Below, piece by piece: positions 17,535 through 25,384 of a DNA stretch of 64,000 nt. A model generated the notes under the pieces. It worked only from the letters and a program-made list of their open reading frames with translations, had not been told where the DNA came from and ran no database searches. A program made the position numbers and the translations under genes. Position 1 is the first letter of the stretch. Each line of letters starts with the position of its first letter. The DNA comes from Asaia krungthepensis NRIC 0535 (GTDB lineage: Bacteria > Pseudomonadota > Alphaproteobacteria > Acetobacterales > Acetobacteraceae): positions 62,001 through 126,000 of the forward strand of contig NZ_BAPV01000043.1 in assembly GCF_025995175.1 (NCBI RefSeq), in the 5' to 3' direction.

Positions 17535-18027
17535 GCTGCGTGCCGCTACCGAGGCCGATCTGCCTGCCATCCTGCGGATCACCAATGAGGCGATCGCGAC
17601 CTCCGAGGCGATCTGGGCGACCTCGCCGAGGACTCTGGAGGAGCGTCGCCAATGGATGAGCGAACGGCAGGCTGCCGGATTTCCGGTGACCGTCGCGGTC
17701 GATGGTGAGACCGTCCTCGGCTTTGCCTCTTACGGTCCTTTCCGTGCCTATGAGGGCTATGCGAAAACCGTTGAGCATTCGATCTACGTCTCGCCCGACG
17801 CCCAGCGTCGCGGCATTGGAAGGCTCCTGCTCGATGCGATGGTCACGCATGCCGAGAAGGCAGGGATGCATGTCCTGGTCGGGGCCATCACGGCCAGTAA
17901 CGCGGCTTCCATCGCCCTGCACCGGGCAGCGGGTTTTGGCGAAAGCACGCCTCTGCCCCAGATGGGCCGGAAATTCGGACGCTGGCTCGACCTCATCTTC
18001 ATGTACCGGCTTTTCGACACCCCGTGA
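17527..18027 (+). CDS. GNAT family N-acetyltransferase (phosphinothricin acetyltransferase-like)
   Basis: A 166-residue protein from GTG 17527: IELRAATEADLPAILRITNEAIA at the start, acetyl-CoA motif RRGIGRLLLDAM at about residues 96-107, and the ASNAASIALHRAAGF segment of motif B. The order and WLDLIFMYR ending are those of the PAT/Bar and MddA-type amino-acid analogue acetyltransferases. It overlaps the end of prmA, so it is read as part of the uvrD-prmA operon. The natural substrate may be methionine sulfoximine-like or another amino acid. Confidence 0.85.
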   Translation: MIELRAATEADLPAILRITNEAIATSEAIWATSPRTLEERRQWMSERQAAGFPVTVAVDGETVLGFASYGPFRAYEGYAKTVEHSIYVSPDAQRRGIGRLLLDAMVTHAEKAGMHVLVGAITASNAASIALHRAAGFGESTPLPQMGRKFGRWLDLIFMYRLFDTP

Positions 18028-18057
18028 CAAGCGGGACGCACTGAGAAAGATCAAGCG

Positions 18058-19827
18058 ATGAGCATCATCCCCCTCGCCAAACGTCAGGCTCTTGTGCGAC
18101 AGGAGCTTGATTCCAGCCACGTGGATGGGTTCCTCCTGCCGCGTGGTGACGAGTTTCTGGGCGAATATGTCGCCCCTTATGCCGAGCGCCTGGCCTGGCT
18201 GACCGGTTTCACCGGCAGCGCAGGCATGGCGATCCTGCTTCGTGACAAGGCCGCCGTGTTCTCAGATGGCCGCTATACCAGCCAGCTCCGCGATCAGGTC
18301 GATTCCGCGCAATGGTCCCTGCTCCACCTCATCAAGGAGCCTCCCGCAACCTGGCTGGCGGAGAATGCACAGGGTCTGAGGATCGGTTACGACCCTAAAC
18401 TCGTCGGTGAGGCGCAACTGAACGCGTTGACCTCATCGGGTCATGAATTTGTACCCCTCGAGCGCAACCCGATCGATGCTGTCTGGGTGGACCAGCCCGC
18501 ATCGCCCGAAACGGAGATGCGATACCAGGATGAGGCCTTCAGCGGCGAAGGCAGTCTGTCGAAGCGACGCAAGATAGGTGGCGCCCTGCGCAAGGCAGGT
18601 CAGGAAGCGATGCTCGTCTGCGACCCGACTTCCCTGGCCTGGCTGCTCAATATCCGCGGCGACGATGTCCCGCACACACCGGTCATTCTGGCCTTCGGCA
18701 TCCTGCATCATGACGCATCGCTGGAAGTCTTCATCGACATCACGCGGGTCAGCCCTGACGCGGCCATTTCGTTCCGTAACGTCTCGGTTCTCCCGCCCCA
18801 TGAATTACCGGATCGTCTGGCTGCCCTTTCCGGGCAGGTCGTGCGTTTCGACCCGGCCCAGACAGGACTCTGGTTCATCCAGAAACTTTCCGATGCGGGC
18901 GCAACGCTCGTACGGGGGGCCGATCTCTGTGCCCTGCCCCGCGCCTGCAAGAACCCCGTCGAGCAGGAGGGCGCGCGCAAGGTCCATCTGACCGATTCCG
19001 CGTCTCTTTGTCGGTTCCTGCGCTTCGTCTCCGATAATGGCACAGGGCTGCGCGAGACCGAGCTTGCCGAGATCCTCGACGGATATCGCGGGGCGGCGCC
19101 CGATTATCATGGCGAGAGCTTCCCGGCGATCTCTGCTGTCGGGCCTAATGCCGCCCTTCCCCATTATCGTGCCCTGCCCGGCGCTGATCGCGTCCTCGAG
19201 CCCAATCAGGTCTATCTCATCGATAGTGGTGGGCAATATGACGCCGGGACGACCGACGTCACCCGCACTCTCTGGAACGGACCGGACTCACCGCCTGACG
19301 AAATCTGCGAGGCGTTCACGCGCGTTCTCAAGGGCAATATTGCGCTCGCACGGGCGCGTTTCCCTGAAGGGACGACCGGTCATCGTCTCGACTCCCTGGC
19401 GCGCTACGCCCTGTGGCAGGCCGGGCTCGATTACGACCACGGCACGGGTCATGGCATTGGCAGCTACCTGTCGGTGCATGAAGGACCGCAGAACATCAGT
19501 TCCGTCGCGCGGCCCATCGCACTCGAGGCAGGAATGATCCTGTCGGACGAACCCGGGTACTATCTGCCCGGGGCCTATGGGATCAGGCTGGAAAACCTGC
19601 TCCTGGTCAAACCGGCCACCATTGAGTCGCGCACGCCGTTTCTGGAGTTCGAAGTCCTCGGCTACGCGCCATTCGACCGCACGCTGATCATGGCATCGTT
19701 ACTGGAACCCGACGAGCTCCGCTGGCTCAATGCCTATCATCAGGATACGTTCACGCGCATCGGGCCGCTTCTGGACCACAAGGACCGGAGCTGGCTTGCA
19801 CAAGCCTGTGCCCCGATTGTGCACTGA
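18058..19827 (+). CDS. Aminopeptidase P family Xaa-Pro aminopeptidase
   Basis: A 589-residue, long-form aminopeptidase P: two creatinase-like N-terminal domains (about 1-300) followed by the pita-bread M24 domain. Metal ligands are seen as two aspartates in DSGGQYDAGTTDVTRT (about 389-404), the histidine in TGHGIG (about 463), and glutamates in DEPGYY and RLENL near 497 and 511. It removes an N-terminal residue before proline using two divalent metals. It has no signal peptide, so it is cytoplasmic. It lies 30 bases after the GNAT gene. Confidence 0.92.
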   Translation: MSIIPLAKRQALVRQELDSSHVDGFLLPRGDEFLGEYVAPYAERLAWLTGFTGSAGMAILLRDKAAVFSDGRYTSQLRDQVDSAQWSLLHLIKEPPATWLAENAQGLRIGYDPKLVGEAQLNALTSSGHEFVPLERNPIDAVWVDQPASPETEMRYQDEAFSGEGSLSKRRKIGGALRKAGQEAMLVCDPTSLAWLLNIRGDDVPHTPVILAFGILHHDASLEVFIDITRVSPDAAISFRNVSVLPPHELPDRLAALSGQVVRFDPAQTGLWFIQKLSDAGATLVRGADLCALPRACKNPVEQEGARKVHLTDSASLCRFLRFVSDNGTGLRETELAEILDGYRGAAPDYHGESFPAISAVGPNAALPHYRALPGADRVLEPNQVYLIDSGGQYDAGTTDVTRTLWNGPDSPPDEICEAFTRVLKGNIALARARFPEGTTGHRLDSLARYALWQAGLDYDHGTGHGIGSYLSVHEGPQNISSVARPIALEAGMILSDEPGYYLPGAYGIRLENLLLVKPATIESRTPFLEFEVLGYAPFDRTLIMASLLEPDELRWLNAYHQDTFTRIGPLLDHKDRSWLAQACAPIVH

Positions 19828-19859
19828 CACCCGTTCACGAACTGACAAAGGAATGACCA

Positions 19860-20882
19860 ATGGCTGATCACATGATCCCCGCGACCCTTATCGAAGGCGA
19901 CGGTATCGGGCCCGAGATCACGGCATCGGTTGTCGAGATTCTGGCGAAAGTCGGCGCGCCCTTCGCATGGGATCATCAGTCGGGCGGTCTGGGCGCAATC
20001 GAGAAATTCGGCGCACCCCTGCCGCAGCCCACACTCGACAGCATTCGCAAGAACGGCCTCGCCCTCAAGGGCCCGCTCACCACGCCCGTGGGTGCAGGGT
20101 TCAAATCCGTCAATGTGACGATGCGCCAGGAATTCGGTCTCTATGCCAATCTGCGCCCCACGCGCACCGTGGTGCCGGGTGGGCGGTTCGACAAGGTCGA
20201 CCTGGTAGTGGTGCGCGAGAACATTGAGGGCCTGTACGCCGCGATGGAGCATTACCTGCCCGTCGGCGATGATCCGAAGGGCCTGGCCTATGGTGCCGGG
20301 TTCAACTCGCGCAGCGAATGCGCGCGCATTGTGCGCTTTGCCTTTGACTACGCCGTTGCCAATGGCCGCAAGAAGGTCACGCTGGTTCACAAGGCCAATA
20401 TCCTGAAGATCTTTAGCGGCATCTTCCTTGAGGAAGGCCGCAAGATCGCCAAGGAATATGAAGGCCGCGTTGCCTGTGACGAGCGCATCGTCGATGCCTG
20501 CGCCATGCAGCTCGTGACCGATCCCTGGCAGTATGATGTGATCGTCACCACCAACCTGTTCGGCGACATCCTGTCCGATCTCACGGCCGGGCTCGTCGGT
20601 GGGCTGGGCATGGCACCCGGTGCGAATATCGGTCCCGATGCTGCAATCTTCGAGGCCGTGCACGGCTCGGCGCCGGATATTGCGGGCAAGGGCGTTGCCA
20701 ACCCGCTGGCCATGCTGATGGCTGCAAGCATGATGCTGGCCCATGTAGGACGTCAGGATCTATCCACACGGGTCGATAATGCGATCGACCGCGTGATCCG
20801 CGTAGATGGCGTGCGCACCCGTGACCTTGGGGGTGAGACGGGCACCGCCGAACTCACACGCGCGCTTCTCGCGGCGTTATAA
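19860..20882 (+). CDS. NAD-dependent isocitrate dehydrogenase
   Basis: A 340-residue beta-decarboxylating dehydrogenase of the short NAD-IDH/IPMDH group. The start IPATLIEGDGIGPEI is typical. The substrate-arginine stretch NLRPTRTVVPGG, DLVVVRENIEG, the lysine in HKANILK, the metal-binding TNLFGDILSD and the cofactor loop EAVHGSAPDIAGKGVANP are all present. VRENIEGLY fits isocitrate better than isopropylmalate. NAD-linked IDH is the form described in Acetobacter and relatives. It starts 32 bases after the peptidase gene and ends at a strong hairpin. Confidence 0.9.
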   Translation: MADHMIPATLIEGDGIGPEITASVVEILAKVGAPFAWDHQSGGLGAIEKFGAPLPQPTLDSIRKNGLALKGPLTTPVGAGFKSVNVTMRQEFGLYANLRPTRTVVPGGRFDKVDLVVVRENIEGLYAAMEHYLPVGDDPKGLAYGAGFNSRSECARIVRFAFDYAVANGRKKVTLVHKANILKIFSGIFLEEGRKIAKEYEGRVACDERIVDACAMQLVTDPWQYDVIVTTNLFGDILSDLTAGLVGGLGMAPGANIGPDAAIFEAVHGSAPDIAGKGVANPLAMLMAASMMLAHVGRQDLSTRVDNAIDRVIRVDGVRTRDLGGETGTAELTRALLAAL

Positions 20883-20893
20883 GCTCTTTTCGA

Positions 20894-20928
20894 AGCGTAG
20901 CGGGCTCACGTGGTGAGACCGCTACGCT
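20894..20928. terminator. Strong hairpin terminator after isocitrate dehydrogenase
   Basis: AGCGTAGCGG pairs perfectly with CCGCTACGCT (10 bp), and within the loop CTCAC pairs with GTGAG, so the hairpin is nearly continuous. It begins 12 bases after the stop. There is no long T-run, but the stem is very stable. Confidence 0.7.
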
Positions 20929-21068
20929 AGTTATACCAGCGAGACGATCAATTTTCATGACGCCCCGCGCTGGAACAAGTGTCGCCCCGCAAGCCGTGGC
21001 AGGCGCATGCATATTTTTCTCACAAAAAGTTTGCGCGCGGCGTCAGCTCCAGCATCGCATCGAGCACT

Positions 21069-21090
21069 GTCGACCACTGGTCGACCATTG
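21069..21090. repeat. Tandem 11-base repeats, overlapping palindrome
   Basis: GTCGACCACTG is directly followed by GTCGACCATTG, differing at one base. The junction also forms an inverted repeat (GTCGACCA and TGGTCGAC). It lies 49 bases upstream of the FNR box. It may be a second regulator site for the alcohol dehydrogenase. Apart from these sites and the terminator, I see nothing coding in 20883-21317. Confidence 0.4.
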
Positions 21091-21138
21091 TAATCAGGCC
21101 AGTGCGCGCCCTCATGTAGAGATACACCTTGGTTTTTC

Positions 21139-21152
21139 TTGATGTAGATCAA
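21139..21152 (+). promoter_or_regulatory. FNR/FixK-type box upstream of alcohol dehydrogenase
   Basis: TTGATGTAGATCAA matches the FNR/Anr/FixK consensus TTGAT-N4-ATCAA at all ten fixed positions. A TAAATC -10-like hexamer at 21173-21178 would place the transcription start about 40 bases from the box centre, the class II activation spacing. Confidence 0.7.
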
Positions 21153-21317
21153 GGTAAAGAATATTTCTCAAATAAATCCTAAAGTAATCGAGATTTATTG
21201 ATCGAGAAGACAGGAAGCCTTCCCGCTGGGACAGCGTTGTTTCTTCGTATTCGCGTCTGCACCATGCCCTGCACGACGCAAGGAACAAGAAACGGTCTCA
21301 TCAGAAGGATCCGGACC

Positions 21318-22490
21318 ATGGCCCATATTGCTCTCGCCGATCACACCGATAGCTTTTTTATCCCCTGCGTCACCCTTATCGGCCCGGGCTGCGCCCGCCA
21401 GGCCGGCGATCGCGCAAAGGCCCTAGGCGCGAAGAAGGCGCTAATCGTGACAGATGCCGGGCTCCGGAAGATGGGGGTTGCCGATATCATTGCGGGTTAC
21501 CTGATGGAGGATGGCCTTGAAACGGTCATCTTCGACGGAGCCGAACCCAATCCGACCGATGTGAATGTCCATGACGGAGTCAGGATCTACCAGGAAAAGG
21601 GATGCGATTTCATCGTGTCACTGGGTGGCGGATCCGCGCATGACTGCGCAAAAGGGGTGGGACTTGTGACAGCCGGCGGTGGCAATATCCGTGATTACGA
21701 GGGGGTTGATAAATCCCGGGTGCCCATGACGCCGCTTATCGCGATCAACACCACTGCAGGAACGGCATCCGAGATGACGCGATTCTGCATCATCACCAAT
21801 TCCAAGACCCATGTGAAAATGGCCATTGTCGATTGGCGGTGCACCCCTCTGATCGCCATCGACGATCCGAGCCTGATGGTTGCCATGCCTCCTGCCCTGA
21901 CGGCGGCCACGGGGATGGACGCCCTCACGCACGCAATCGAAGCCTATGTCTCGACTGCGGCGACCCCGATCACCGATGCCTGCGCTGAAAAGGCGATCAG
22001 TCTGATCGCCGAGTTCCTGCCCAAGGCCGTGGGTCACGGTGAGAACATGGAGGCACGCGTGGCCATGTGCTATGCGCAATATCTGGCGGGCATGGCCTTC
22101 AATAATGCCTCGCTCGGTTACGTACACGCCATGGCCCATCAGTTGGGCGGATTCTACAATCTTCCTCATGGCGTGTGTAATGCGGTCCTTCTTCCGCATG
22201 TCTGCAGGTTCAATCTGATCGCTGCGGCCGATCGTTACGCACGCGTCGCGCGTCTGCTTGGCGTTCCGACAGAACTGATGAGCCGCGACGAGGCCGCCGA
22301 AGCCGCAATCGATGCGATTGTGCAGATGGCGCGCTCGGTCGGCATTCCCGCCGGGTTGAGCCAGCTTGGCGTGAAGGCTGAAGACCACAAGACCATGGCG
22401 GAAAACGCCCAGAAAGACGCCTGCATGCTGACCAATCCGCGCAAGGCAACGCTCACCCAGATCGTAGGCGTCTTCGAAGCTGCCATGTGA
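21318..22490 (+). CDS. Iron-containing alcohol dehydrogenase (class III)
   Basis: A 390-residue cytoplasmic NAD-linked alcohol dehydrogenase of the AdhB/YiaY/methanol-dehydrogenase type. The nucleotide motif [11 protein letters not shown] is at about residues 102-112, and metal-ligand histidines lie in THAIEAY (about 205), HAMAHQLGG (about 271-275) and [13 protein letters not shown] (about 283-293). The start at 21318 fits the family N-terminus; the open frame to 21198 is leader sequence. It lies alone behind a perfect FNR-type box, suggesting induction at low oxygen to interconvert aldehydes and alcohols. The actual substrate is unknown. Confidence 0.93.
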   Translation: MAHIALADHTDSFFIPCVTLIGPGCARQAGDRAKALGAKKALIVTDAGLRKMGVADIIAGYLMEDGLETVIFDGAEPNPTDVNVHDGVRIYQEKGCDFIVSLGGGSAHDCAKGVGLVTAGGGNIRDYEGVDKSRVPMTPLIAINTTAGTASEMTRFCIITNSKTHVKMAIVDWRCTPLIAIDDPSLMVAMPPALTAATGMDALTHAIEAYVSTAATPITDACAEKAISLIAEFLPKAVGHGENMEARVAMCYAQYLAGMAFNNASLGYVHAMAHQLGGFYNLPHGVCNAVLLPHVCRFNLIAAADRYARVARLLGVPTELMSRDEAAEAAIDAIVQMARSVGIPAGLSQLGVKAEDHKTMAENAQKDACMLTNPRKATLTQIVGVFEAAM

Positions 22491-22550
22491 TGTCCAGCAG
22501 CTCTCGATCCGAAAGCAAGTTTCGAGGGCCGCAATGTTTTCGTTCGACGA

Positions 22551-22572
22551 CAGGGGCTCCCCTACGCCCCTG
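22551..22572. terminator. Hairpin between alcohol dehydrogenase and TetR gene
   Basis: CAGGGGC and GCCCCTG form a 7-bp stem with an 8-base loop, 60 bases after the alcohol dehydrogenase stop. It sits between convergent genes and may terminate either. No gene is seen in 22491-22698. Confidence 0.4.
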
Positions 22573-22698
22573 GCCCGTCACGGCGCTTTGAATTTCGCCA
22601 AACCCCGGTTGATCCTCTGTCGCCCTTTCGGCAAGTTTCCTAACTCTCAGGTCCAAGACCGCCTCAACGCATCTCTACGATGTAACGGGGAGCTTTTT

Positions 22699-23229
22699 TC
22701 AGGCTACTCCCCTGGTCATGAGTTCAAGAACGGCCTCAATCTGTCCGACCGCAAGATCGAGCTTCTTGTCGCGCTGTAGCACCGCGAGACCATGAACGAG
22801 ACTCCAACTTCCCAGCGACGCCAGAGGATCGGGGCGGCCCCGCAGAGTCTCGATGCGGCGTGACAGAACCGCATATCCGCCGCCGAGCTCTGAGGGTACC
22901 ACGCCGGTTTTCTCCTCGGAAAACATCAGGGCGAAAAGGGCAGGATTGTCGCGTGCGAAGAGCACATACGCGACCCCCTGGGCAATCAGGCTCGCGCGCC
23001 CTTCCTGCGTTTTATCCGCTTCCTCCAGGACAAGACGCAACTTCTCGAAGCCATTGATAACCACCGCCCCGAGCAGCGCTGCCTTGTCTGGGAAATGACG
23101 ATAAGGCGCCATCGGAGAAACGCCCGCGCGCTTGGCGATGTCGCGCAGGCTCGGGTCATGATCGCCGTTCTCGAGGCATTCTGTGGCAATTTCAAGCAGG
23201 CGCTCTTTGAGGTCGATTTTTCTTGTCAT
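22699..23229 (-). CDS. TetR/AcrR family transcriptional regulator
   Basis: A 176-residue regulator with an N-terminal helix-turn-helix (SLRDIAKRAGVSPMAPYRHFPDKAALLGAV, about 26-55) and a C-terminal ligand domain containing W-S-L-V-H-G (WHG-type) near residue 145. It diverges from the DUF4188 gene, and two copies of a 12-base repeat lie between them, so it probably represses both genes. The ligand may be a pigment precursor or an aldehyde; this is inferred from the neighbours only. Confidence 0.9.
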   Translation of the reverse strand: MTRKIDLKERLLEIATECLENGDHDPSLRDIAKRAGVSPMAPYRHFPDKAALLGAVVINGFEKLRLVLEEADKTQEGRASLIAQGVAYVLFARDNPALFALMFSEEKTGVVPSELGGGYAVLSRRIETLRGRPDPLASLGSWSLVHGLAVLQRDKKLDLAVGQIEAVLELMTRGVA

Positions 23230-23233
23230 TCTT

Positions 23234-23271
23234 GTTTACACTGTATACATAACTCTCACGTTTACACTGTA
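23234..23271. promoter_or_regulatory. Duplicated operator for the TetR regulator
   Basis: GTTTACACTGTA occurs exactly twice, at 23234-23245 and 23260-23271, 26 bases apart, between the divergent TetR and DUF4188 genes. Each contains the palindrome TACA-C-TGTA. This is the layout of a paired TetR operator. Confidence 0.6.
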
Positions 23272-23288
23272 ATCTTGAGAGGCGGGCG

Positions 23289-23792
23289 ATGCAAACCCAT
23301 AACCGCGTGACTGTCGATCTTGCTGCGTACCCGGACCTGACGGTCATACTGCTGGGACTCGAAATCACCTCACCCCGTGCCCTTCTCTCGCTTGGGCGGA
23401 TTGGCCGAGGTCTGGCCGAGCTCGCGAACAAAGCACCCGACGGACTGCTCCACCATCAGAAGCTTAGCCGCGGCTGGCGCCAGCCAGGATTCATCCAGTA
23501 CTGGCGTGATTTCGAGAGTTTGGAACGTTTCACACGCACCAACCCTCACGCGGCGTGGTGGCGTCATTTCATGGCAAAGCATCGCGGTTGCGGCTTCTGG
23601 CATGAAACATACTCCGCCCGTCGTGGCTTCGAAGCCATCTATGTGGATATGCCCTCTCCTCTCGGGTTTAGCGCATTCGCCCCGAATATCACGCCGACAG
23701 GCCCATTCGCCTCGAGCCGCAAGCGCCTGGGCAGGAACGGGAAGGTCAGCCAGACAGATGCGGACGCGGCGCTCATGCCGGAAGCAACCTGA
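23289..23792 (+). CDS. DUF4188 domain protein (monooxygenase-like)
   Basis: A 167-residue protein of the DUF4188 family, a dimeric ferredoxin-like fold related to antibiotic-biosynthesis monooxygenases and aldoxime dehydratases. Family features include VILLGLEI near residue 20, IQYWRDFESLERF (about 76-88) and GFWHETYSARRGFEAIYVDMP (about 105-125). The histidine in WHETY is a candidate functional residue. It is the first gene behind the TetR operator and 44 bases ahead of the aldehyde dehydrogenase gene. A role in modifying a pigment or detoxifying a hydrophobic compound is inference. Confidence 0.78.
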   Translation: MQTHNRVTVDLAAYPDLTVILLGLEITSPRALLSLGRIGRGLAELANKAPDGLLHHQKLSRGWRQPGFIQYWRDFESLERFTRTNPHAAWWRHFMAKHRGCGFWHETYSARRGFEAIYVDMPSPLGFSAFAPNITPTGPFASSRKRLGRNGKVSQTDADAALMPEAT

Positions 23793-23836
23793 GCCTTCGA
23801 TGGAGGTTTTGCCTTTTCTGAGATGAGGACCATCCC

Positions 23837-25204
23837 ATGAGCGACGGCCAGAATGCCAACTTCTGCATTGAGGGGGACCTTCCTGCTGCTGATGCAGAGG
23901 GAAAGGATTATTTCCGGATCAATGGCACAATCACTGCCCTGCGCACCACACAGGGGGCATGGCGCCTCGTTCCACTTTCGAGACGTCTCGCCATTCTTCG
24001 CCGGTTTCGCCGGAGGCTGTGGAAGGCGGTACCGGAGCTTCTCGGTCTGATCCCCGATCACGCAGCGCTCGACGTGCTGACGGCAGAGGTTCTGCCTCTG
24101 ATTGCGGCATCGCGTTTTCTCACCCGAGAGGCGCGAGAGATCCTGAGCACGCGATCGTTGTCCCTGCTTCAACGGCCATTATGGCTTTTCGGGGTGAGCA
24201 GTAAGGTCAAACGAGTCCCCCTTGGGGTCGTGCTCATTCTGGCACCCGGCAACTACCCCCTGATGCTGGCTGGCGTGCAGGCGCTTCAGGCCATCATCGC
24301 GGGAAACGTCGTGGCGCTCAAACCCGCGCCGGGACGAACCGCTCTTCTTGCCCGATTTGTCTCCCTGCTCGAAGAAGCGGGGTTGCCGCGAGGCGTGATC
24401 CGACTGATTGACGAGGAGGCAGGTCCTGCAGCGTCAGCGGCGGCGGTCGACCTGATTGTCCTCACCGGCTCGGCGCGCACGGGCAGGGCTGTTGCCCAGG
24501 CAGCGGCGCAGCGTATGACGCCTACCATCATGGAACTCTCCGGATCGGACCCGGTATTCGTGCTCCCTACCGCCTCGCTTGCGATCGTTGCCCGAGCGCT
24601 CCATTTCGGTCTGACACTCAAATCGGGTCATACCTGTATCGCCCCGCGCCGTGTCTTCGTGCCGCGTACCCTGATCCCGGCGCTCAGGGCGGAGATGGAC
24701 ACTGTGTTTGGCGGGCCCCTCACGCCGCTCAGATCGTCCCAGATCGATGCCGTCGAGGAGCTTGCGCAGCGTGTGCGTGACGCAGGCGGCAGCACCACCC
24801 GTTACATGGCGGCCACGATCTTCTTCTTAGAGCCGGCACAGGCAAAACTTGCCGATCTCGACCTCTTCGCGCCGTGGCTCGCCATCATCGGCGTCGACTC
24901 TGTCGCGCAGGCTATCGCGCTCGAGCGTGACAGCGTGCATGCATTAGGCGCGAGTATCTTCGGGGATGAGCGGGAGGCACTGACCGTCGCAAGGTCGATT
25001 GCGGCTGGGACGATCTGCATCAATGACGTCATCGTCCCGAGTGCAGACCCACGCCTCCCCTTTGGCGGCGCTCGCAGCAGCGGTTGGGGTGTGACCCGGG
25101 GGCGCGAGGGCTTGCTTTCGATGACGCGACCAGTCTCCGTGAGCGTGCGACGACGTGCCGCCTTGCATCTTCTCCCGTGGGTCCGAGCGCGGCATCGGAA
25201 ATAA
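23837..25204 (+). CDS. Aldehyde dehydrogenase family protein
   Basis: A 455-residue NAD(P)-dependent aldehyde dehydrogenase. The cofactor segment PLGVVLILAPGNYPLML is at about 128-145. The catalytic glutamate is E233 in MELSG and the nucleophile is C267 in SGHTCIAPRRV. The C-terminal PFGGARSSGWGVTRG motif completes the family. Both catalytic residues are present. In C30 carotenoid pathways an aldehyde dehydrogenase oxidises the terminal aldehyde (CrtNc/AldH role), and its place next to two CrtN-like genes makes that a reasonable reading. It may instead serve the DUF4188 gene's pathway. Confidence 0.88.
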   Translation: MSDGQNANFCIEGDLPAADAEGKDYFRINGTITALRTTQGAWRLVPLSRRLAILRRFRRRLWKAVPELLGLIPDHAALDVLTAEVLPLIAASRFLTREAREILSTRSLSLLQRPLWLFGVSSKVKRVPLGVVLILAPGNYPLMLAGVQALQAIIAGNVVALKPAPGRTALLARFVSLLEEAGLPRGVIRLIDEEAGPAASAAAVDLIVLTGSARTGRAVAQAAAQRMTPTIMELSGSDPVFVLPTASLAIVARALHFGLTLKSGHTCIAPRRVFVPRTLIPALRAEMDTVFGGPLTPLRSSQIDAVEELAQRVRDAGGSTTRYMAATIFFLEPAQAKLADLDLFAPWLAIIGVDSVAQAIALERDSVHALGASIFGDEREALTVARSIAAGTICINDVIVPSADPRLPFGGARSSGWGVTRGREGLLSMTRPVSVSVRRRAALHLLPWVRARHRK

Positions 25205-25293
25205 GTTTCTGGCGGCGGAACTGGAGCGATCACGCACCGTTGATCATTTAACGCGAGGTTTCACGAAAACGGTCCGAGCTTCACGATAAGCCT

Positions 25294-25314
25294 AATCGTA
25301 CGGCCGTATCGATT
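25294..25314. promoter_or_regulatory. Palindrome upstream of first desaturase gene
   Basis: TACGGCCGTA (25299-25308) is a perfect 10-base palindrome flanked by AATCG and CGATT, giving a 21-base inverted repeat broken by one extra T. It lies 70 bases before the desaturase start in the AT-rich 180-base gap after the aldehyde dehydrogenase gene, so it probably marks an operator or promoter of the crt operon. Confidence 0.45.
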
Positions 25315-25384
25315 ACCGAAATTTACCGTTTCTTTATTCAGAACATGCCTCAATGCGCTGCATGGAATCAGGATTCTTCCCCTC

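Noticed and set aside
19740-20744. 334-codon minus-strand frame opposite isocitrate dehydrogenase
   Set aside because: The plus strand has the full dehydrogenase signature; the antisense product is Arg/His/Gln-rich and without family features.
25283-25293. 11-base match ACGATAAGCCT also at 30913-30923, flanking the pigment operon
   Set aside because: An 11-base match is expected by chance many times in 64 kb; no longer similarity surrounds it.
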